This document shows positions 42,222 to 54,619 of a DNA stretch of 64,000 nucleotides, one piece after another. The translations under genes were made by a program, and so were the position numbers. Positions within the stretch are counted from its first letter, which is position 1. Each line of letters opens with the position of its first letter. Location of the stretch: NCBI RefSeq assembly GCF_001421485.1, contig NZ_LMKK01000004.1:248001-312000 (forward strand), in the 5' to 3' direction. This DNA comes from Agreia sp. Leaf210 (GTDB lineage Bacteria; Actinomycetota; Actinomycetes; Actinomycetales; Microbacteriaceae). The notes beneath the pieces are model-generated. The model saw nothing but the letters and a program-made list of their open reading frames with translations, did not search any database and had not been told where the DNA came from.

Positions 42222-43690
42222 GGGGCCACCGTGAGAGTGAAGACGCGCGTTCCGATGCGCACCCGGTCGCCGCTGCGCAGGGTCATGCGCTGGCCCGGCG
42301 TGATCGGAGACTCGACGCCGTCGGCTCGAAGGATGGCGGAGCCGTTGGTCGATCGTCGGTCCGTCACCCAGATGCTCCCGGGCTGCACCTCGAATTCGAG
42401 ATGGGTCTTCGAGATCGACCGCGTGTCGCCGGCGACCTGCACCAGCTGATCCTCGGCTGCCCCGTAGGGAGACACGGGATCGCGCCCGAGCACGCCGTGT
42501 CCGGCGATCACATAGCTCTCACCCGTGTCGAACAGCAGGGTCACCGTTCCGGCCGGCAGAGCCTGCGCGGGCACGGAGTTGCTGAGCTTCGTGCCGTCGA
42601 GGTCTTCGCCTCCGAACGGAGGCAGGGGGTCGAAGCTCGGAATCGCCTCGATCGGCGCGGCCGGCGCGGCCGGCGCGGCCGGCGCGGCCGGTTCGGCGGG
42701 TGCGACAGGCGCAGCGGATGCCGGTGGGAACGGATACGACGGAACGTCGGGGTTCGTCGGCGCGGCGGGCGGCGCCCCGAACACGGGGGCAGAGGGAGCA
42801 GGGGTGGGCGCCTGCGGAGCGGGCGCCGGAGCCGCCGGAGCCGCCGGAGCGCTCGGGGGCGCGTACGAATACGCATCCGGCGTCGTGGCGATTGGCTCGA
42901 CGACCGGAGCCTGGGGCACGGGAGCCGGGGAAGCCATTGCGGCGGGCGCAGCGACAGGTCGCCGGGTCTTCACGACAGCAGGAACGTCGTCGACGATCTC
43001 GCCGGCATTCTTGGCGAGCGGGTTGGGGCCCTTGGTGACGTCGATCACCCAGGTGCCCGACATGCGGTCGTGCCAGCCGCGCAGACGCTTGCTCGGATCC
43101 CACAGCGGCGATAGGTAGACCAGCAGCGGCCCGATACCGATCACGATGTTCGAGGCACCGACGATCACGCCGCGCAGCAGCATCCGACCGAGCCCAGGGC
43201 GAATCAGCGTCTCGACCTTGACGATGCGCAGTCCCATGATGCGCTTGCCCAGAGAGAAGCCGGTGAAGGCCTGCAGCACGAGCATGACGAGCGGGTAGAT
43301 CCCACCCGCCAGCGTGATCAGGGCCGACGGCAGGCCGGACAGCTCGAATGTGCTGCCGGGAGCGACAGAGGCGGCCACGATCCACAGGATGGGCAGGGCG
43401 ATGATCGAGGTGAGCACCCCGCCGAACGCGCCATCGATGAGAAAGGCCACGACGCGACGACCATAGTTGGCGGGCACGATCGTGCTGAGCAGGATCGGGG
43501 CGTTCACCGGCGTGGGCTGCCACGCCGCCTGCACGGGAACCTCGGGGCCGCCGAAGGCCGCGGCCTGGCTGCGAGTCGAGGTCGGGGTTCCGCAGGCAAG
43601 GCAGAACTGAGAACTGCGGGGAACGGGCGAACCGCACCGCACGCACGGCGTCGACTGCCCTGCGTTCTGCTGTTGCACGGGGTTCGTCAC
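42218..43690 (-). CDS. Zinc-ribbon / RDD membrane / FHA protein
   Basis: 490 residues, GTG start. A zinc ribbon lies at about 17-34 (CVRCGSPVPRSSQFCLACG). An RDD domain with three membrane helices spans about 75-230 (GRRVVAFLIDGAFGG with the R-D pair, then TGFSLGKRIMGLRIV). A long Pro/Ala linker (about 250-390) includes four perfect 9-bp repeats. A C-terminal FHA spans about 395-490 (VLGRDPVS, SISKTHLEFE, RRSTNGSAIL). It probably ties phosphothreonine signalling to the membrane part of the secretion system. Both ends overlap neighbours as GTGA. Confidence 0.87.
   Translation of the reverse strand: MTNPVQQQNAGQSTPCVRCGSPVPRSSQFCLACGTPTSTRSQAAAFGGPEVPVQAAWQPTPVNAPILLSTIVPANYGRRVVAFLIDGAFGGVLTSIIALPILWIVAASVAPGSTFELSGLPSALITLAGGIYPLVMLVLQAFTGFSLGKRIMGLRIVKVETLIRPGLGRMLLRGVIVGASNIVIGIGPLLVYLSPLWDPSKRLRGWHDRMSGTWVIDVTKGPNPLAKNAGEIVDDVPAVVKTRRPVAAPAAMASPAPVPQAPVVEPIATTPDAYSYAPPSAPAAPAAPAPAPQAPTPAPSAPVFGAPPAAPTNPDVPSYPFPPASAAPVAPAEPAAPAAPAAPAAPIEAIPSFDPLPPFGGEDLDGTKLSNSVPAQALPAGTVTLLFDTGESYVIAGHGVLGRDPVSPYGAAEDQLVQVAGDTRSISKTHLEFEVQPGSIWVTDRRSTNGSAILRADGVESPITPGQRMTLRSGDRVRIGTRVFTLTVAP
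42654..42689. repeat. Four perfect 9-bp repeats in the RDD-FHA linker
   Basis: GGCGCGGCC is repeated four times in tandem and in frame, coding an Ala-Ala-Pro repeat. Copy number could change by slippage without shifting the frame. Confidence 0.8.
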
Positions 43691-46047
43691 GACCGTGCCC
43701 TCCTTCGTCTACTCCGACTTTCCAGGCGCCTGCCGATGTACGCACGCAGCGATAGTCGCGCCTGCAGGCGTTTCCACCATCCGCGCGAATCGTGCATTCC
43801 CTTGACGATATCGTCGACTTCGGCCCAGAAGGCGTCGACTTCATCGGGCGACGGCTCGCCGGGGCCGAAGACACCGTGATCCGCTCGCACCGCAACCGCT
43901 CCCACGGGCAGGTCCGGCCACGATTCGGCGATCACCGCGGCGTCGGCGCGACGCGTGACGCCGCGACCGACAGCCGTACCGAGGTCGTCGGCACGGTCGA
44001 CGATCTCGTCCCACCCGCCGCTCAGCCTGTCGGCCGGACGATCGGCGTTCTGGCGCGCTTTGCGACGCCGGGTCTTCAGCGCGCCGATCACCACGACGGG
44101 CGTCAGCAGCACGATGATCAGTCCCAGGAGGCTTCCGGATGCGATCAGCACGGTCACGAGGATCGGGTTCGCGTCGGCCTCGTCGTCTTGATCGGTGTCG
44201 TCCGTGCGCAGATCCGGAGGAAGGTCGGCCGGCTCCTGCGGCGGGGGCGGGGGCTGAAGCACCTGGGCCTTGGGGTCGGACTTGGGCTTCGGCGCCTCTT
44301 CCTGAGGAACCTGGTCTTTCGGGGGCGTCGGATCGAAGGCGACCCAGCCGGCGTCGTCGAAGGCGACCTCGACCCAGGCATGCAACTGATCTCCCGTGAT
44401 CTGCTGCTCGGCACTCGCTCCGGCGTACTTGTCGGGGTAGAAGCCCATCACGACGCGCGCGGGCATTCCTGCCGAGCGTGCCATCAGCGCCATGGCCACG
44501 GCATACTGCTCGTCGTCGCCGATCATCTGGTCCGCATCCAGCAGAGCCGAGATGCGTTCCGCTCCGTGGCCGGCCCGCGAGGTGGCCTCGCCCTCGAGAC
44601 CGTGGCTGAAGAAACCTTCCTGGCTCAACGAGGTCGCCAGATTGCGCACCTGGGTGAGTGGACGATCCGCATCGCCGATGTACTGGGTCGCGAGCGTCGG
44701 CACCTCTTCGGGAACACCTGCCGCCTTCGGCATCGAGAGCGACTGCAGCGCATGACTCTCGAGCTGCTCTTCGGTGAGCACCTTCGGGATCACCACATCC
44801 ATCGAGTAGCTGTCGCCCTTGTCCAACCCGAGGGTCGAGATCGCCACCCCGGTGGTGCGGTTGTAGTGCAGGCTGTTCGCGAGTTCGTCGGCGCGGTCGC
44901 CGGTGAAGCGGAACGAGTCGAGATAGCCGGCATCGGGGATCCACACTCCGGTCAGATCGCCGATGGTGACATCGAGGGTCGCCTTGTCGCCCTTCACGTC
45001 GTTCGGAATGTCGCCGCTCACGCGCGTGAACGTGCCGGAGCCGGCCGTTCCGTCGCCCGCCACGTTGTAGACGACGCCGTCGTAGGCGTCGAGCGTCGCG
45101 AGTCGCACCCGTGCTCCGTCGGGGAGGCCTTTGACCGTGAACAGGACGTCTTCTTTTTCGTCGCGCACGTACTTGCGGAAGCCCACGAGCGGGCTGGGAT
45201 AGTCATGAAGGTCTAGCGGCGGAACGATGGCGTCGCGCAGCACCTCGCGGGCGCTGACCGGGGCCAGGAGTCCGCCGGTCGCGAGCCCCACTCCCAGGGC
45301 CACGACGAGCAGCCCGGCGCCGAGCGCCAGCCGCGTGCGGGCGAGGCCCGCATCCGGAGCCTGCGCGCCCGCGGAACTGTCGAGCGTGGTCGCGGCGATG
45401 CGGCGAGCGCGATCCTGGCTGCGGCGCCAGGCCCACCAGGCGAGGGCGATGCCGGCGAAGACGAGACCCTGCACGATCGGCGCGGCCGTATCGCGTGTGC
45501 CGAAGGCGATGGCGACCACGAACAGCACGCCGGCCGGCAGCAGCGCCCAGGCGGCGCGGCGCAGACGCAGCGCGAAGCTGAACGCGAGAACGGATGCCAC
45601 GAGCGTGGCCAGGTAGGGAACGATCAGCACCGAGGCGAAGGCCCCCACGGGCGTCTCGAGGGTCAGCACGTCCTTCCACGAGAAGACCACGCCGAGAACC
45701 AGCGCCCGGATCGTCTCGAGGCTGGGAACGACGCCGAGCAGCGTCGTCGTCGGCACGGCGAGCGGTCCGCCGAAGATCATGTAGACCAGCAGGGTCGCGG
45801 CCGAGAGCATCAGGATGTTGGCGCGCAGACGGGCGCCGAGCAGAGCGATCGCGAGACCCAGCACGAGGCCGCCGAGGCCCGCGACGAGGTAGCCGGTTCC
45901 GCCGAACGCGGGGCCGAATCCGACGACGGCGACCACCAGAAGCGCCCCGATGGCGGCGCAGTCGATGACCGTGTCGAGAGCCGAACGGCGGCCGATCTGC
46001 TGGGCGGTACGACCGCGTCGGGCGGGGGCGGGGGTCTGTGCGCTCAT
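43687..46047 (-). CDS. Transglutaminase-like membrane protein (TgpA/DUF3488 type) lacking the catalytic Cys
   Basis: 786 residues, ATG 46047 overlapping the DUF58 stop by one base. About seven membrane helices (about 30-245) are followed by an external transglutaminase-core domain (about 440-570) and a further helix near 645. The family active site normally reads G-x-C-E-Q-F/Y-A. Here the segment is MIGDDEQYAVAMALMARSAG, with Asp at residue 512 in place of Cys. The His (HAWVEVAF) and Asp (FDPTPPK) positions are kept. It forms the usual MoxR-DUF58-transglutaminase trio. It is likely a non-enzymatic binding or assembly component. Confidence 0.88.
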   Translation of the reverse strand: MSAQTPAPARRGRTAQQIGRRSALDTVIDCAAIGALLVVAVVGFGPAFGGTGYLVAGLGGLVLGLAIALLGARLRANILMLSAATLLVYMIFGGPLAVPTTTLLGVVPSLETIRALVLGVVFSWKDVLTLETPVGAFASVLIVPYLATLVASVLAFSFALRLRRAAWALLPAGVLFVVAIAFGTRDTAAPIVQGLVFAGIALAWWAWRRSQDRARRIAATTLDSSAGAQAPDAGLARTRLALGAGLLVVALGVGLATGGLLAPVSAREVLRDAIVPPLDLHDYPSPLVGFRKYVRDEKEDVLFTVKGLPDGARVRLATLDAYDGVVYNVAGDGTAGSGTFTRVSGDIPNDVKGDKATLDVTIGDLTGVWIPDAGYLDSFRFTGDRADELANSLHYNRTTGVAISTLGLDKGDSYSMDVVIPKVLTEEQLESHALQSLSMPKAAGVPEEVPTLATQYIGDADRPLTQVRNLATSLSQEGFFSHGLEGEATSRAGHGAERISALLDADQMIGDDEQYAVAMALMARSAGMPARVVMGFYPDKYAGASAEQQITGDQLHAWVEVAFDDAGWVAFDPTPPKDQVPQEEAPKPKSDPKAQVLQPPPPPQEPADLPPDLRTDDTDQDDEADANPILVTVLIASGSLLGLIIVLLTPVVVIGALKTRRRKARQNADRPADRLSGGWDEIVDRADDLGTAVGRGVTRRADAAVIAESWPDLPVGAVAVRADHGVFGPGEPSPDEVDAFWAEVDDIVKGMHDSRGWWKRLQARLSLRAYIGRRLESRSRRRRARS

Positions 46048-47359
46048 CAGTTGTTCACCCGTCTGAGGGCGGCCGGCAGCTGGCCGAGGTCGCCGATCGT
46101 GAGCAGAGTCATATCGCCGATCTGCCGTCTCATCGGCTCGTGTCCGGGCTGGCAGCTCACTCCGACGACGCGCACGCCGAGCGGCAGGTGCACCGAGGCG
46201 GCCTGAAGCTGGGTGGGGGTGACCGGGCCGCCGAACAGCAGAACCGCCACCGAGGCATCCGGAACCGTCTGCCCGGCCACCTTCGACAGCTGCACGATGC
46301 TGTCGCGCTTCTCTGACTCCTCGATGGCCGAGAGGTCGTCGAGCAGTCGCCGCCCTGTCTCGGAGTGCAAGGTCGCTCCCTGCACCATCACGGTCACGTC
46401 GCGCTCTTCCATGAGCGCCTGGATGCCGAGGGAGCCGCACGCAGACACGGCCAGTTCGAACTCGTCGTCGCTGCCGTAGTCGGCCGTGTTGGTCGAGAGG
46501 GCGAGGGCGAGGTGGGAGCGCCGCGTCTCTTCGAACTGGCGCACCATGAGGGTTCCGGTGCGCGCCGTCGTCTTCCAGTGGATGTAGCGGCGGTCGTCTC
46601 CCGGAACGTATTCACGCAGGGCGTGGAACGACACGTCGTTGTTCGACAGGTCGCGGCTGGCGAGACCCTCGAGGTCTTTGATGAAGCCCGAAGCCGAACC
46701 CTCGAGACGCACCGTTCGGGGGTGCACGAAGAGGTCCACGGCATCGGTCCAGCGCAGCTCGCGACGCATGAGGCCCAGGGGGTCTCCGCGCACGGAACGC
46801 ACGGGCCCGACGGTGATGACCTGGCGACGTTGGGTGGGGATTCCGAACAGGTCGTCGTGCTCCTGACCCGGGGCGAGGCGAGGAAGCGGGAAGCCGGCGA
46901 GGGACGCGCCGACGGGGAGTTCGATGCGCGCAGGCAACAGAGTGCGCTGCGAGGTGTTCGACACCGTGATGCGGCCCACCGCGCGTTCACCGACGACGAC
47001 GCGCTCGCTGGCCAGGTCGAGACGCACCGCGTAGGCCGAGCGGCCCAGGGCGAAACCGATGGCGATCACGACCGCGGCCAGTCCGACACAGCCGACGACC
47101 AGGAACTCGCGCCACCCGAACTCGAGCCCGACGAAGAGAAACACAAGCGAGAATGCGAGGACGGCCCAGCCGAAGCCCGACACCGTGGTGAGCACGGGGG
47201 AGATGACCCCCCAGGCCGCACGACCGCCGCCGACCGTTCGCGGCCATCCGGTGCCCGTGACCCAGCGCGCGGGCGCGCTCGTGCGCACCGCGCCCGATGC
47301 GCTCGCCAGCCGAGGGCCGATCGATGCCATCGGGGAGGCCTTCTTCTCCCCGGTCACGG

Positions 47360-47363
<4 letters not shown>
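46047..47363 (-). CDS. DUF58 (von Willebrand A-like) membrane protein
   Basis: 438 residues from ATG 47363, overlapping the MoxR stop (ATGA). Two adjacent membrane helices lie at about 60-105. The DUF58 core follows, with the signature LREYVPGDDRRYIHWKTTAR (about 265-285) and a vWA-like fold after it. DUF58 proteins are standard partners of MoxR ATPases and transglutaminase-like proteins. Here they sit inside a type VII secretion operon and may assemble the giant Ig protein at the membrane. Confidence 0.92.
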
Positions 47364-48377
<1,014 letters not shown>

Positions 48378-48406
<29 letters not shown>

Positions 48407-51400
48407 CGCAGTCGACCTTCGGGGCGTTGCCCTCGAGGGAGTAGTCAGCGTTTCCTGGCGTGTCCTGCGAGAACCAGCTGGCCTGCTTCGAGCCGTTCGG
48501 GGTGGGCACGCTGGTGGTGTAGTTGCCCTTCGATGACGTCCATGTGCACGAGACCGAGCCCGCCGGGCGGTCGAAGTTCTCGACGACGACTCTCAGGTAG
48601 TAGCAGTCTTTAATTCCCGCGCCGTCCTGAGCATCGCAGGCGGAGCCGCGCTCGACGAACACCTTGCGTTCGGGCTTCGCCCGACTCGTTGCATCTGCGG
48701 AGTTGACGGCCTGCTGCCCCTCGGAGTCCGTGATGCGCACAGTGATCTTGTGATACTCGGAGTAGCCGCCTCCCACTGTCCGGCTGCCCGACGCAGCAAC
48801 AGGGGTGAAGTCGCCGTTGTCGATGGCAATCGCCGTCTCGACGATCGGACGCCCGTTCTCTGCGGGGGTGCTCCAGTTGAGTGTCACGGTCGTGTCGTTC
48901 GGGCTGGCACTCGCGCCGGGCTGGTTCGGCTTCCCGAAGGGAACGGCCGCGTTCGAGCCGGTCTCTGCTCCAGGCTGCACACCCTCGATGTTCGACGTGG
49001 CCCAGACATTGACCGTGTACGACGTGCCGTTGGCGAGACCGCCGATAGTTCCTCCGCCGCGCGCGATGGTGCCCTCGGCTCCGGTCTGGTTCACGCGGTA
49101 GCGGTACGTCAACTCGTCCTGCGTCGAACCGTTGCCTGCGGCGTCACCGAAGGTGACATTGACGCTTCTATCCGCCGGCGTGATGTTCACGCTCGAGGGG
49201 GCACCCGGCGCGATTGCGGCGCGGCGAGGGGCCGACTGCGGGCTCGGATCGGAGGCGCCCGCCTTGTTGAGCGCCGAGACCCTGAACGTGTAGTCCGTGG
49301 TGTCGACGCTGACCGTCACGTTCGCGCTCGTACCCGTGATTCCGGGCAGCGTGTTCACAACGGAGCCGGCCTTCAGCGTCTCGAGCGTGTAGCTGGCGAT
49401 CTTGTCACCATTCGCGAACGGCTCGTTCCACGACACCGCGATCTGCGCCTGGCCGCCGACCGCCGTCGACGGCGTGGTCGTGGGAGCGCCGGGGGCCGTG
49501 GGCTTACCGGCCGGAATCTCCGTTGCCGAGTACGAACTCCAGTCGCTGGGATCGGGCGCGCGGTTCACCGCCTGCACTCGCACCTGATAGGCGGTTCCGT
49601 TCTCCAGGCCTTCCCAGACCACGGAGTTGCCCGTCACGCCTGTCTTCTGCACTGCACCACGTGCCGGGGCCGGCGAGATCTCGAGGTTGTACGACGTGAC
49701 CGCAGAGCCGGGGGTGGATGGCGTGACCCAGTTGACCGTCATGCTCTTGTCACCGAAGACCAGCGTCGGCGCGGCCGGGCGGTCGGGGCGGGCATCCGGT
49801 CGGGCGACGGCCGACGAGGGCGACGGGTCCGACTCGCCGACGCTGTTCGTCGCCGTGACGGTGAAGGTGTACTCGACGTCGTTGGTGAGGCCGTCGAGCG
49901 TGCAAGTGGTCGAGGCGCACTGCTTCGAGTACCCCTGCGGGCTCGTGACGGTGTACGACGTGATGGGTGCGCCGTTGTTCACGGGCGGTGTCCACGACAG
50001 CACCACGGTGCGGTCCTGGATGCTCGTGACGCTCGGTGTGGCCGGCGCGTCTGGCTTGCCCTGAACGGTCAGGCGGATGCGACCGTCTGCCTCGCGGTCG
50101 GGGTCGCCGGTCGAGTCGGCGATGCGGTAGCGCACCACCATCGTTCCCACGAAGTCGGGCCCGGGGGTCACATCGACGCCACTGCCCGCCGGGGTCGCCC
50201 GGCCGCCCTCGCCGGTCTCGACGACCGCATCGAGGATCTTGAGCGGGTTCTCGGGGTAGGGATTGAAGTCGTTCGACAGCACGTCGACCTGGCGGGTCTC
50301 GCCCTGGTTGGCCTGGGGCACCACGTCGTCGGTCGCGCTCGGCTTCGGCCTCGTCGAGGTGACCACCGTCACCACGACGGTTCCCGTGCCCGGCTTGCTC
50401 TGCCCGTCGGTGACCTCGATCTGAATCGGCGAGTCACCCTTGGGCGCATTGCCAGCGGCCTTCACCTTGAGCGTCTGCTTGTCGGCCGTGACCTCGAGGC
50501 CCTGCGGGAGTTCTCCGACGACCTTGTACGACAGCTTCTCGAGATCGCCCTCATCGGGGTCACGCGACAGCGTGCGCAGGTTGAGCTCCTTTTCGTCGCC
50601 GCCCGGCTCCACGTTGACGGCGCCGTTGTTCATGGTCGGCGACACGTTGGTCGTCGAGACGACGGTGATGGGAATGACGAGGGTGGACTTCTTGCCTTCG
50701 GGATCGTCGGGCCCCGTGCCGTCGGTGACCTCGAAGCTCAACGCGTCAGGCCCGTAGTAGCCGTCGGCCGAGGTGTAGCTGAGGGTGGTCGCGTCGGTCA
50801 CGAGGTTCGCCCCGTTGCCGTGCGACACAGCGACCTTGTCGGCCTGCGTGATGCGGGCGGCCTCACCGTTGCCGGTGACGACGTAGTCGGAGAGCGGGAT
50901 GCTGATGGTCTCGCCGCTGTTCACGACGATCGGCTTGGTTCCCGCCTTGAGCGCGGGATGCGCGCTCTCGAGCCCCGGAACGAACACGAACGCCGAGGCC
51001 TTCTGTCCGTCGACATCGGTCACGGTGTACGTGATGATCTGCGACTCGGGGGTGAGCGGAATGCGCAGCTGGCCATTGCCGCGAACCGTCGCCGTGCCGC
51101 TCGTGACCGACACATCGAGGGCATCGATCGTGCCATCGGGGTCGTCGTCATTCTTTTTCACGTCGATGTCGGTGGTCGTGCGACCCACCACGTCGGCGAC
51201 CTGCACCAGATCGTCACGGGCGATGGGCGGCTGGAGCGTCGCATCCGGGCTCACCGAAACGAGAAGCTGACCGACGGCCGTCGCCCCGTACTGGTCGACG
51301 ATCGTGTACTGCACCGGGTAGTCGCCCGGAGTCTTCGGCGCGGTCACGGTGACCCGCCCGCGATCGATCTCGCCCGTCATGCCCTCGGGCACCTCGAGGC

Positions 51401-54400
51401 CGTTCTTCTGGATGGCGATCGGGTCGCCGTCGGGGTCGGAGTCATTCGCGAGAACGTCGACCGCCACCGTTCGACCGGGCCGCACCGAGACAGTGTCTTT
51501 GACCGCGTACGGGCGCTGGTTCGCGCTCGACGAGGGAACGATGCCCACGAGGATCGTGGCCGACGCCTCGGCGCCCTTGCGATCGCGCACGGTATAGGTG
51601 AACACATCTGTTCCGACGGAGGTCGGGTACGCCTCGTACACCAGCCATGACTGTCCGACCTCGCTGATGCGGCCCTTGGCGGGCGCGTCGTCTTGGCCCA
51701 CGAGCTCGACGGAGTCGCCGTCGGGGTCGATGCCGTCGAGGGGGATCGGGATGCGCACGGTCGTGCCCTCGAGAGCGCGCACCGTGACGTCGCGCGGCCG
51801 GGGCGGCGAGTTGGCGCCGTCGTCGTTGCCGACGATCTGAATGGTCACGTAGCCCGCGTCGCGCTGCCCCTGGCTGTCGACGACCTCGTAGGTGGCGTAG
51901 ACGGTCTTGGCCACGGGGCCCGCCTTGAACCGCAGCGTGTTCTGCGCCACGAACATGTCTCCGTCGGCGGGGTCGATCAGGGGAGCGATGAGCGCCGGCG
52001 CCAAGGTGATCGTGTCGCCGTTGGGCGAGTAGTCGTTGTCGAGCACGGGAATCGTCGCGACGTCGCCGGCCCTCACGGTGACCGTGTCGTCGGTGGCCAC
52101 CGGCGGCAGCAGTCTCTCGGGGGCAGGGATCGGAACGATGAAGACCTCGCCCTTGGCCGACTTGACGCCGTTGGTCACGGTGTAACTGATGCTGGTGGGC
52201 TCTGAGATGCCGGTGTCGGTGATGCGCAGCACCTGGTGCTCGAGCACCTCGACGCTCACACCGAGCCCCTCGGGAACCTGAACCGATTGCACGGCGAGAA
52301 TGCCGCCGGCGGGGTCGAAGTCGTTGGCGAGCACGTCGGTCAGCACCGAGCGACCTTTGGTGAGCAGCGCGACGTCGCGAACGGCGATCGGGGGCTGGTC
52401 AGCCGAGGTGTCGCCCACGACCGTGACACGCACGATCCCTGGGGCCGACTTCGGGCCGTCCGTCACGAGGTACTGCACGTAGTAGTCGCCGGGAGCCGCG
52501 GCCGTGAAATCGAAGGTCCCCGTCGTGTAGTCGGGCGTGATCGTTGCGCCGGGAGCCGGGTTGACCTTCGCCAGGCGCAGCGGAGCCCCGCTGGGGGCAT
52601 AGTCGTTCGCCATCGGCGACACGGTGACCTGCTGGCCTGCACGCGTCACCACGTGGTCGCCGTTGGTGACGGGAACGAGGGTTCCGGACTCGCGCACCTC
52701 GAAGGCGACAGTGCCCTCGGTGTCGGTCACGCCGTCGGAGACGACGATCGTCACGATCTTGCGACCCGGATCCGGGTCGAGGGCGGTGAACGTGAGCTCG
52801 CCATCGGCCCGGAACTGCACCTGATTGGCGCCGTCCGCCGTGGCGGAGCGCACGAACATGTCGTCGCCGTCAGGGTCGATCCAGTCGGGCAGCACGTTGT
52901 AGGAGCAGGTCGATGCCACCTCGCAGAGCACCTTCGGCACGCGCTTCTGAACCGGCGCCTCGTTGGTGCCGGGAGCCTTGACCGTGAGGGTCACGGTTGC
53001 ATCGTCTGTGCCACCGCGACCGTCATCGGCCGTGTAGGTGAACGTGCCGGTGCCGGATGCGTCGGGGTCGACGATGATCTGCATCGCGACGCCCCCGAGG
53101 ATGGGCTGAACCTCGCCGATCGACGGTTGTGGGCCCTTGAGCGTGGCGGTGAGCACGTCGCCGTCGGGGTCGGAGTCGTTGTCGAGCACCGGGAGCACGA
53201 TGGTGCGGCCGGCCCGCACGCCGAGCTGATCGTCTTCGGCGATGGGCGGATTATTGATCTCGCTGCGCTCGGGCAGGATGACCTGCAGCTCCTCCTCGGT
53301 GCTGTCGTCCTCCTCGTCGGTCTTCGTCTCGTCCGGCGGAGGAACGATGTCGTCCCAGTTCTCGACCTTCTTCATGTCCTGGTTGACGAGCCAGACGGCA
53401 CCCGAGGTGAGGTCGTTGAGCACGACCACGTTGCGGTTGACGCGGAAGACGAGCTGGGCCTGCGAAGTGAGGCCGTCGATGGTGGTCTCGACGTCTTTGT
53501 CGTCGCCGGCGCAATCGCGCAGATAGGCGTTCGAGACGGCCCACGCCGCATAGGCGCAACCGGCGAGGTACACGGGTGCCGCCGGTTTTCCGGGCTTTCC
53601 GGCCGAGGTGGCGGTGGCCGTACCCCCATCGAGCGGCTGGCGGATCAGGGAGGTGTCGGTGGCGATGAGCACAGCGTCGGATGCCGGCCCCGTCTCCTGC
53701 AGCACGCCTCCGGTCGAGTCGGCGACGTCGACCTTCTTGCCGCCCGGCAGATAGGCGATGCCGTTCGCCGAGTCGAACACGACGGCGTCGTCGCCGACGG
53801 TCGTCATGGTGAGGGCAGCGTCGTCTTCGGTCTCGGGGAATCCGTTCTTCACCGGCTCGAGCGGCACGCCGTCTTCATCGAGAGGGATGGTGACCATCTC
53901 ACCCGAGCTCGGCGACAAAGCGTGGACCCCGCCATCGACATCCACCGTGGCCTCCGCGCCCGAGCCGAGGGTCAGCAGCGGCTTGTCGGGGTCGGGAAGG
54001 AAGTTGGCGACATCGCTGGCGCGGGTGGTGAAGAGGTCGCCGGTCTTGTCGATGACCGCGAGCGTGTTGCCGCCCATGGTCACGGAGGACTCGGCCGGCA
54101 GGGCCACGGCATTGCCGAGCGTCACCGACACGGGGTCGATGGGCGCCAGCGATCCGGTGGCGTGGTCGACGGTGATGATCGTCTCGTTGTGCTGCAGGAT
54201 GTCGAAATCGCTCGACGTCATCTTGAGGCCGCCGTCGAGCAGCTGGGCCTGATAGTTGAGGTGCCCCACGAGCAGCCCTGAGGGCTTGGTGACCCACACA
54301 CCGCCGTCGTTGAGTTCGACGTCGGCCGTGGTGATGCCCTGATAGAGGAACGCCATCGTGGTGACGGCGAGCGAGAACACCGTGACGGTCGCCACCGACG

Positions 54401-54443
54401 CTGCTGTCGCCTTGCGGCGGCGCAATGCCTCGAACAGCCTCAC
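48378..54443 (-). CDS. Giant membrane-anchored propeller/Ig/FN3 protein, copy 1
   Basis: 2021 residues; GTG 54443 with GAGGAA 5 bp upstream. An N-terminal membrane helix (about 14-35) is followed by an extracellular chain. Region 50-390 has repeated short strands like a beta-propeller with a probable disulfide (GCAYAAW, RDCAG). About 395-1455 holds roughly a dozen Big_9/cadherin-like Ig repeats of about 95 residues (PVLDNDSDPDGDVLTATL type). About 1460-1925 holds about five FN3 domains. The last 95 residues form a small Cys-containing domain (SACDAQDGAGIKDCYYLRVV, then SVSCTWTSSKGNYT). There is no C-terminal sorting signal. It heads the ten-gene secretion operon, so it may form a stalk or adhesin linked to export. 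Confidence 0.85.
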
Positions 54444-54549
54444 ACGTTCCTCGTCTTCACATTGTCACGACACTTTTTAGACGCCACGTACCTCAGAACC
54501 GGTCACCCGGCACCGGGATATTCAAACACGACGACCCCATAGAGAGTAA

Positions 54550-54567
54550 ATGGGGAGAAGTCCCCAT
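54550..54567. promoter_or_regulatory. Palindromic motif upstream of giant Ig protein copy 1
   Basis: ATGGGGAGAAGTCCCCAT, 107 bp before the GTG start, matches the motif at 32997 except one central base. GAGAGTAA precedes it here and at 60768, and ATGCTGCCCCCC overlaps its end, so the whole upstream region was duplicated with the gene. Confidence 0.65.
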
Positions 54568-54571
54568 GCTG

Positions 54572-54607
54572 CCCCCCTTCGGAGGGGCGTGACGACCGGA
54601 TGTCGTC
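54572..54607 (-). terminator. Two small hairpins after giant Ig protein copy 2
   Basis: GACGAC/GTCGTC (54591-54607, loop CGGAT) and CCCCT/AGGGG around TCGG (near 54575-54588) lie within 50 bp after the copy 2 stop. They could end most transcription before copy 1. Confidence 0.4.
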
Positions 54608-54619
54608 AGGCGGCCCCCT

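Noticed and set aside
42654-42689. Regulatory repeat in the RDD-FHA gene
   Set aside because: In-frame 9-bp units in a Pro/Ala linker; simplest as a flexible coding repeat.
48750-51650. 966-codon plus-strand open frame opposite the giant Ig gene
   Set aside because: Shadow of the minus-strand Ig/FN3 repeats; the same kind of shadow occurs opposite the paralogue.
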